DNA of 11,783 bases, taken from assembly GCA_003165855.1 (NCBI GenBank), contig PMXH01000566.1, positions 11,551-23,333 of the forward strand. The letters run 5' to 3'. The notes below the pieces were generated by a model. That model was not told where the DNA came from and made no database searches. It saw only the letters and a list, made by a program, of their open reading frames with translations. Positions within the stretch are counted from its first letter, which is position 1. Every line of letters starts with the position of its first letter. This stretch comes from Acidobacteriaceae bacterium (GTDB lineage: Bacteria; Acidobacteriota; Terriglobia; Terriglobales; Acidobacteriaceae). Shown piece by piece: positions 8,060 through 11,783 of the stretch. The position numbers and the translations under genes are program-made.

Positions 8060-8073
8060 GCGATCTACGTTTC

Positions 8074-8101
8074 AAATCGGCGGAAAGGAGAAGTCTCTTT
8101 A
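8074..8101 (-). promoter_or_regulatory. Sigma-28 (FliA/SigD) type promoter of mcp-A (and cheB-cheR-HDOD)
   Basis: On the minus strand TAAA (8101-8098) is followed after 16 bp by GCCGATTT (8081-8074). The -10 core GCCGAT is intact, and spacings of 14-16 are accepted in sigma-28/SigD promoters. It sits in the 256-bp gap between mcp-B and mcp-A, about 116 bp before the mcp-A start. It would make a separate flagellar-class transcript of mcp-A, cheB, cheR and HDOD, leaving a leader of about 105 nt. Confidence 0.62.
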
Positions 8102-8127
8102 GCGAACGGATGCCGCCCCTCCCATGG

Positions 8128-8144
8128 CCACACAGCCAGTGTGG
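8128..8144. other. Hairpin between mcp-B and mcp-A
   Basis: CCACAC (8128-8133) and GTGTGG (8139-8144) form a perfect 6-bp stem with a 5-base loop, about 70 bp after the mcp-B stop and upstream of the mcp-A promoter. No T-run follows on the minus strand, so it is not a standard terminator. It could pause or trim the upstream transcript. Confidence 0.4.
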
Positions 8145-8214
8145 GCTGCCTGGCTTTCCGTTGGTAGAAACACCACCCGTTGAGGCACCCGTCACGAGCC
8201 TGCATCACCCGCTC

Positions 8215-9026
8215 TCAGGCGTGCGCCGCCATGCTTCTGGTCCCAGACCTTTGGCTGCCGCTATCGGCATTAATCTTGAACTGCTCGACCAGTCGCCGCA
8301 GTTCGGCCGAGGTCTCCACCAGCTGCTGTGCCGCTTTCTGCGTATCGCCGGCTCCGCGCGACGTGCTCTCCGCCGCCTGCGCCACGCCCGCAATATTGCT
8401 CGTGATCTCTCCGCTGCCATGCGCCGCTTCGCTTACATTGCGCGACATCTCGTTGGTCGTCGCATTCTGCTCTTCCACTGCCGTCGCTATCGTGCTGGAG
8501 ATGCCATTCACCTGGTTGATCACCTCGCTGATCGAGGCAATCGCTTCCACCGCCGCCTTGGTGTCGGTCTGAATGGCTTCGATCTTCCGGCTGATGTCTT
8601 CCGTTGCCTTCGCAGTTTCCTTCGCCAGTTCTTTCACTTCGTTGGCCACCACGGCGAACCCTTTGCCAGCTTCTCCAGCGCGCGCAGCTTCAATGGTGGC
8701 ATTCAAAGCCAGCAAATTCGTCTGCTGCGCGATGGATGTGATGACCTTGATGACCTGCCCAATCTCGTTGGAAGATTCGCCCAGCTTGGAAACGGTGACC
8801 GTCGTGGTCTCGGCGACGTGGACGGCGGAGGTGGCGATCCGGGCCGCTTCGCTGGCGTTCTTGGCAATCTCCTTGATGCTGGCACCCATCTCTTCGGCGC
8901 CAGTGGCAACGGTCTGAAGATTCTGGCTGACTTGTTGTGTGGCGTTCGAAACCACTTTCGCCTGAGCCGAAGTCTCCTCGGAATTGGGGGTGATCTGCTG
9001 GCTGGTGCTCGACAGCTCTTCGCTGG
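8215..9026 (-). repeat. Duplicated MCP signalling-domain segment, copy 1 (in mcp-B)
   Basis: This 812-bp stretch aligns without gaps to 9946-10757 at a fixed offset of 1731 bp, counted from the two stop codons. Identical runs of about 45-55 bp (for example over the GAGDTQKAA region) alternate with blocks of synonymous differences. Resemblance ends abruptly upstream, at the codons for ASEELSS. Confidence 0.88.
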
Positions 9027-9837
9027 CGCTGCCGATCTGAAGCGACGAACCGGCGATGGACTGGATCACTCCATGAAGGTTGTTCTTCATGCGGTTCAAC
9101 GCCACGCTCGCCTGGCCGATCTCGTCCTGCGAGGTGATTTCGAGGTCATTGACGGTCAGATCGTTTCCCGAGATCACTTGGATCATGGCCGCCATCTTCG
9201 ACATGGCGCCGGTGATGGAACGTGTGATAAGCATGGCGACGGCTAACCCAATCGCAATGCCCGCTACGGCTAGCATCCATATCACGGAGCGGGCGCGCGA
9301 TTCGGCCGTGGTTTGCTCGGCCAAGATCCCGTCCTTTAGCTTGTCTTCCAAAGCGTTGAAGTCCGCGACGGCGTTGCGTAAATGAGTACGAGCCTCAGCC
9401 GTCGGCGGGCTGAAGGCGAGTTCTACTGCCTCGTTTGTTTTTCCCGCCCTCCGCAGTTCGATCTCCCGGTCGGCGATGGCGCGGTATTCATCAAATGTGT
9501 GCCGGATTTCGGTATGGAGACGCTTGCCTTCTTCGGTCTTAACAGTCTCCTGCAGGCGGTCCATATTCTCATTGAATTCCTGTTTGCCCTGATCGTCGAT
9601 CTTCAGGAGATCCTCTTTCCCTGTGAGCAGGAAACCCCGGATACCGGTTGTCTGTTTTTCGATCTCGGCCTCAATCTGAGAACCTCTGTCCTTTTTTGTC
9701 ATCATGCCAGTGACCCGGCCAGATATGTCCGCGAGTCGGCTGACGGCGCCGTTGGCCACAAACCCCATCGCCACAAGAATCAGCAGCAGACTGCCAAACC
9801 CCAATCCCAATTTCATCTTCAAGCTCAGTCTGTTCAT
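8215..9837 (-). CDS. Methyl-accepting chemotaxis protein, CHASE3/4HB-like sensor (mcp-B)
   Basis: A 540-residue membrane receptor: transmembrane helix 10-30, helical periplasmic sensor 31-183, transmembrane helix 184-205, HAMP 206-258, MCP signalling domain about 270-525, and a tail ending MAAHA. The sensor contains [14 protein letters not shown] (65-78), which resembles CHASE3-type helical bundles; a 4HB sensor is the alternative, and the ligand cannot be read. The hairpin tip (about 364-405) is canonical. From residue 271 on it is almost identical to mcp-C. Pro284 falls in the first signalling helix where mcp-C has Ala and mcp-A Thr. The start at 9837 has GGAGAAGGA with AAGGA 8 nt before it. 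It follows mcp-C after 108 bp with no convincing promoter, so it is probably cotranscribed. There is no CheR-docking pentapeptide. Confidence 0.93.
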   Translation of the reverse strand: MNRLSLKMKLGLGFGSLLLILVAMGFVANGAVSRLADISGRVTGMMTKKDRGSQIEAEIEKQTTGIRGFLLTGKEDLLKIDDQGKQEFNENMDRLQETVKTEEGKRLHTEIRHTFDEYRAIADREIELRRAGKTNEAVELAFSPPTAEARTHLRNAVADFNALEDKLKDGILAEQTTAESRARSVIWMLAVAGIAIGLAVAMLITRSITGAMSKMAAMIQVISGNDLTVNDLEITSQDEIGQASVALNRMKNNLHGVIQSIAGSSLQIGSASEELSSTSQQITPNSEETSAQAKVVSNATQQVSQNLQTVATGAEEMGASIKEIAKNASEAARIATSAVHVAETTTVTVSKLGESSNEIGQVIKVITSIAQQTNLLALNATIEAARAGEAGKGFAVVANEVKELAKETAKATEDISRKIEAIQTDTKAAVEAIASISEVINQVNGISSTIATAVEEQNATTNEMSRNVSEAAHGSGEITSNIAGVAQAAESTSRGAGDTQKAAQQLVETSAELRRLVEQFKINADSGSQRSGTRSMAAHA

Positions 9838-9945
9838 CCCCTTTTTCCTTCTCCGAGACTTCCCCGTGATTGGAGCCCAAATCCGGCGCGGATCTGCCTT
9901 CTCAGTTTCAAGTTCCCCCTCGTCGTTTTGAAGAGATCACTCCGT

Positions 9946-10757
9946 TTAGGCGTGCGCCGCCATGCTTCTGGCCCCAGCCCCTTGGCTGCCGCCGTCGGCC
10001 TTGACCTTGAACTGCTCAACCAGTCGACGCAGTTCGGCCGAGGTCTCCACCAGCTGCTCGGCCGCCTTCTGCGTATCGCCGGCTCCGCGCGACGTGCTCT
10101 CCGCCGCCTGCGCCACGCCCGCGATGTTGCCCGTGATCTCGCCGCTGCCGTGCGCCGCTTCGCTCACGTTGCGCGACATCTCATTGGTCGTTGCATTCTG
10201 CTCTTCCACCGCCGTCGCTATCGTGCTGGAGATTCCGTTGACCTGGTTAATGACTTCGCTGATCGATGCAATCGCTTCCACCGCCGCCTTGGTGTCGGTC
10301 TGAATGGCTTCAATCTTCCGGCTGATGTCTTCCGTGGCCTTCGCAGTTTCTTTTGCCAGTTCCTTCACTTCATTGGCCACGACTGCGAACCCCTTGCCGG
10401 CCTCACCGGCGCGGGCGGCTTCGATCGTGGCATTCAAAGCCAGCAGATTGGTCTGTTGCGCGATCGAGGTGATCACCTTAATGACCTGCCCAATCTCGTT
10501 CGAAGATTCGCCGAGCTTCGACACGGTGACCGTCGTGGTCTCGGCGACGTGGACGGCGGAGGTGGCGATCCTGGCCGCTTCGCTGGCGTTCTTGGCAATC
10601 TCCTTGATGCTGGCGCCCATCTCCTCGGCGCCGGTGGCGACGGTCTGCAGATTCTGGCTGACCTGCTGTGTGGCGTTGGAAACGACTTTCGCCTGAGCCG
10701 AAGTCTCCTCGGAATTGGCCGTAATCTGCTGGCTGGTGCTGGATAGTTCCTCGCTCG
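9946..10757 (-). repeat. Duplicated MCP signalling-domain segment, copy 2 (in mcp-C)
   Basis: Partner of 8215-9026. At protein level I count under ten changes in about 270 residues, mostly in the last 60 (for example S480G, Q504E and I522V relative to mcp-B numbering). Confidence 0.88.
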
Positions 10758-11598
10758 CCGCCGACACGTGCAGCGAATTCTCCGTGATGGCGAGGATCAT
10801 GCGCTTCAGGCTGCCGCTCATTTTATTGATCGCCGTAGTCAGGTCGCCAAGTTCGTCCTGGCTCTGAATCTTCAAGTCGTCGCGGGTCAAGTCCCCATCG
10901 GCGATGGCTGCGGCTTGAACCAGAACCGCCTGCGTTGCGCCAGAGATGCTGCGGCTCAGGAAAATGGCCACGAGGATTCCGATGCCCAGTGCCACAAAAG
11001 TGGTCAGCGCCATGGTCAGATTCATCGATCGCGTCGCCGAATTCAGTTCTTCATGGTTCTCCTTCAGAAGTTTGTCGAGGGAGTCCGCGGTATCTCCAAG
11101 GGATGTCCTCATTGCGTTGTTGAGCGGTGTAGCCTGGTCCGCATAGTCGTTCCCCGCTTTCACAACCGCATCCCGTTCGCCGCTGGCGGCGTGAGCGATC
11201 ATAGCGTCTTGGACTTCCCGGAAGGCGGGCATGGTCTTTTTGATCTCGGCCAGGCGGTCGCGGTTCGCCTGAAGCGTCCATCTGGGAGCCAGTTCGTCCA
11301 GCCGGGCGACGTCTTTGTCGACCGCGATCCAAGTATCATCGGCAAGCTTCTTCGCATGCTCTCTCCGCGTTGGGTCCTCTCCCCCGAGGATTGCCTGACG
11401 GCCTTTGTTTCCCGCCTGATTCAGATCCCTCTGCAACTCTCGAATGGCTTCGACCGATGGAACGCGTAAATCGAAGGCAAAATCCTGAATCTGCTTGACG
11501 TCGGTCAACTTCACGTAGCTCAGTACGCCGCTGACGACCATCAACGTCAGGATCACTCCAAAGCCCAGTCCGAGTTTCTTTCCCAGTGTGAGTTTCAT
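9946..11598 (-). CDS. Methyl-accepting chemotaxis protein, 4HB-like sensor (mcp-C)
   Basis: A 550-residue membrane receptor: transmembrane helix 9-29, helical periplasmic sensor 30-192 of the four-helix-bundle (4HB_MCP) type with [20 protein letters not shown] (52-71), transmembrane helix 193-215, HAMP 216-268, signalling domain about 280-535 with the canonical tip, and a tail ending MAAHA. The ligand is not predictable. The start at 11598 is chosen because GGGGAG stands 7 nt before it and [14 protein letters not shown] is the usual beginning of such receptors. The open frame continues to 11709 but that part overlaps the end of cheW in another frame. The signalling half is a near copy of mcp-B while the sensor is unrelated in sequence. 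It is probably cotranscribed with cheW, 65 bp away. Confidence 0.93.
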   Translation of the reverse strand: MKLTLGKKLGLGFGVILTLMVVSGVLSYVKLTDVKQIQDFAFDLRVPSVEAIRELQRDLNQAGNKGRQAILGGEDPTRREHAKKLADDTWIAVDKDVARLDELAPRWTLQANRDRLAEIKKTMPAFREVQDAMIAHAASGERDAVVKAGNDYADQATPLNNAMRTSLGDTADSLDKLLKENHEELNSATRSMNLTMALTTFVALGIGILVAIFLSRSISGATQAVLVQAAAIADGDLTRDDLKIQSQDELGDLTTAINKMSGSLKRMILAITENSLHVSAASEELSSTSQQITANSEETSAQAKVVSNATQQVSQNLQTVATGAEEMGASIKEIAKNASEAARIATSAVHVAETTTVTVSKLGESSNEIGQVIKVITSIAQQTNLLALNATIEAARAGEAGKGFAVVANEVKELAKETAKATEDISRKIEAIQTDTKAAVEAIASISEVINQVNGISSTIATAVEEQNATTNEMSRNVSEAAHGSGEITGNIAGVAQAAESTSRGAGDTQKAAEQLVETSAELRRLVEQFKVKADGGSQGAGARSMAAHA

Positions 11599-11663
11599 TG
11601 TTCTTCTCCCCAAGCTTTCCGAATCTCTGAAGTCAAGAACGTTGGCCGCGTCGCCCGAGCCCG

Positions 11664-11783
11664 CTATCGCCCGGCCGCCGCGGTTTCCGCCACATCCGTC
11701 ATCTGGCATGCTTTTTCAATGTCCAGCACATGCATGAGCCGGTCGTTCAGCTTATGCACCCCGAGGATGATGGTCCGCACCGA
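11664..11783 (-). CDS. cheW: CheW coupling protein, C-terminal end (partial, cut by window edge)
   Basis: Reading the minus strand from the right edge gives 39 codons and a TAG stop at 11664-11666. The peptide contains [20 protein letters not shown] followed by IEKA, matching the last beta strands of CheW, which typically read GV.KL..RL..LLD. CheW is the adaptor linking receptors to CheA. The last residues (TAAAGR) are a short unconserved tail. The rest of the gene lies outside the window. A CheW-like domain at the end of CheA is an alternative, but the short tail and the receptor genes directly downstream suit a free CheW. Confidence 0.75.
   Translation of the reverse strand, partial: SVRTIILGVHKLNDRLMHVLDIEKACQMTDVAETAAAGR

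Noticed and set aside
8110..9246. A 378-codon open frame on the plus strand opposite mcp-B
   Set aside because: Antisense shadow of the conserved MCP signalling domain; no recognisable fold, and it lacks a convincing start site.
9838..9945. Possible sigma-28 promoter before mcp-B (GCCGGATT)
   Set aside because: The -10 has an inserted base and no TAAA lies at 14-16 bp; the nearest GAAA is 18 bp away.
9382..10746. A 454-codon open frame on the plus strand opposite mcp-B and mcp-C
   Set aside because: Antisense shadow. It crosses two real receptor genes, is rich in Arg/Leu/His from reversed Ala/Glu codons, and the same pseudo-protein recurs in 8110-9246 only because the receptors are duplicated.
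11599..11709. N-terminal extension of mcp-C by 37 residues
   Set aside because: The extra residues do not look like a receptor start, overlap the cheW end in another frame, and a good ribosome site precedes ATG 11598.

Overview
The window is part of a bacterial chemotaxis locus on GC-rich DNA. The gene order, the CheX-type phosphatase, the heme-sensing receptor and the long, well-biased reading frames suggest a soil-type member of the Acidobacteriota (Terriglobia). This is inference from general resemblance, since there is no rRNA or marker gene here to confirm it.

Left part, plus strand: a probably exported ADP-ribosylglycohydrolase-like protein (65-1807, reading frame open to the left edge) is followed by a two-gene unit, cheY (1921-2304) and cheX (2301-2789), which overlap by ATGA. 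A near-perfect sigma-28 (FliA/SigD) type promoter lies in front of cheY.

Right part, minus strand, read from right to left: the 3' end of cheW (cut by the right edge), three chemoreceptor genes (mcp-C, mcp-B, mcp-A), then cheB, cheR and an HDOD-domain gene. cheB-cheR and cheR-HDOD are each joined by an ATGA overlap. A second sigma-28-like promoter precedes mcp-A, so the distal genes (mcp-A, cheB, cheR, HDOD) may form their own flagellar-class transcript. The two che groups converge on a 140-bp gap at 2790-2929. cheA is not in the window and may lie beyond the right edge.

How it fits together: receptors sense signals and, through CheW and an unseen CheA, control phosphorylation of CheY (motor output) and CheB (methylesterase). 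CheR adds and CheB removes receptor methyl groups, and CheX dephosphorylates CheY-P. The most unusual gene is mcp-A. It appears to combine a heme-c sensor of the DUF3365/Tll0287 type, HAMP and MCP signalling domains, and a C-terminal PilZ domain with both c-di-GMP binding motifs, joining redox or ligand input and second-messenger input in one receptor. mcp-B and mcp-C have unrelated sensors but nearly identical signalling domains, a mosaic tandem duplication 1731 bp apart.

All gaps between genes are under 300 bp. I see no tRNA, rRNA, CRISPR array or insertion sequence.
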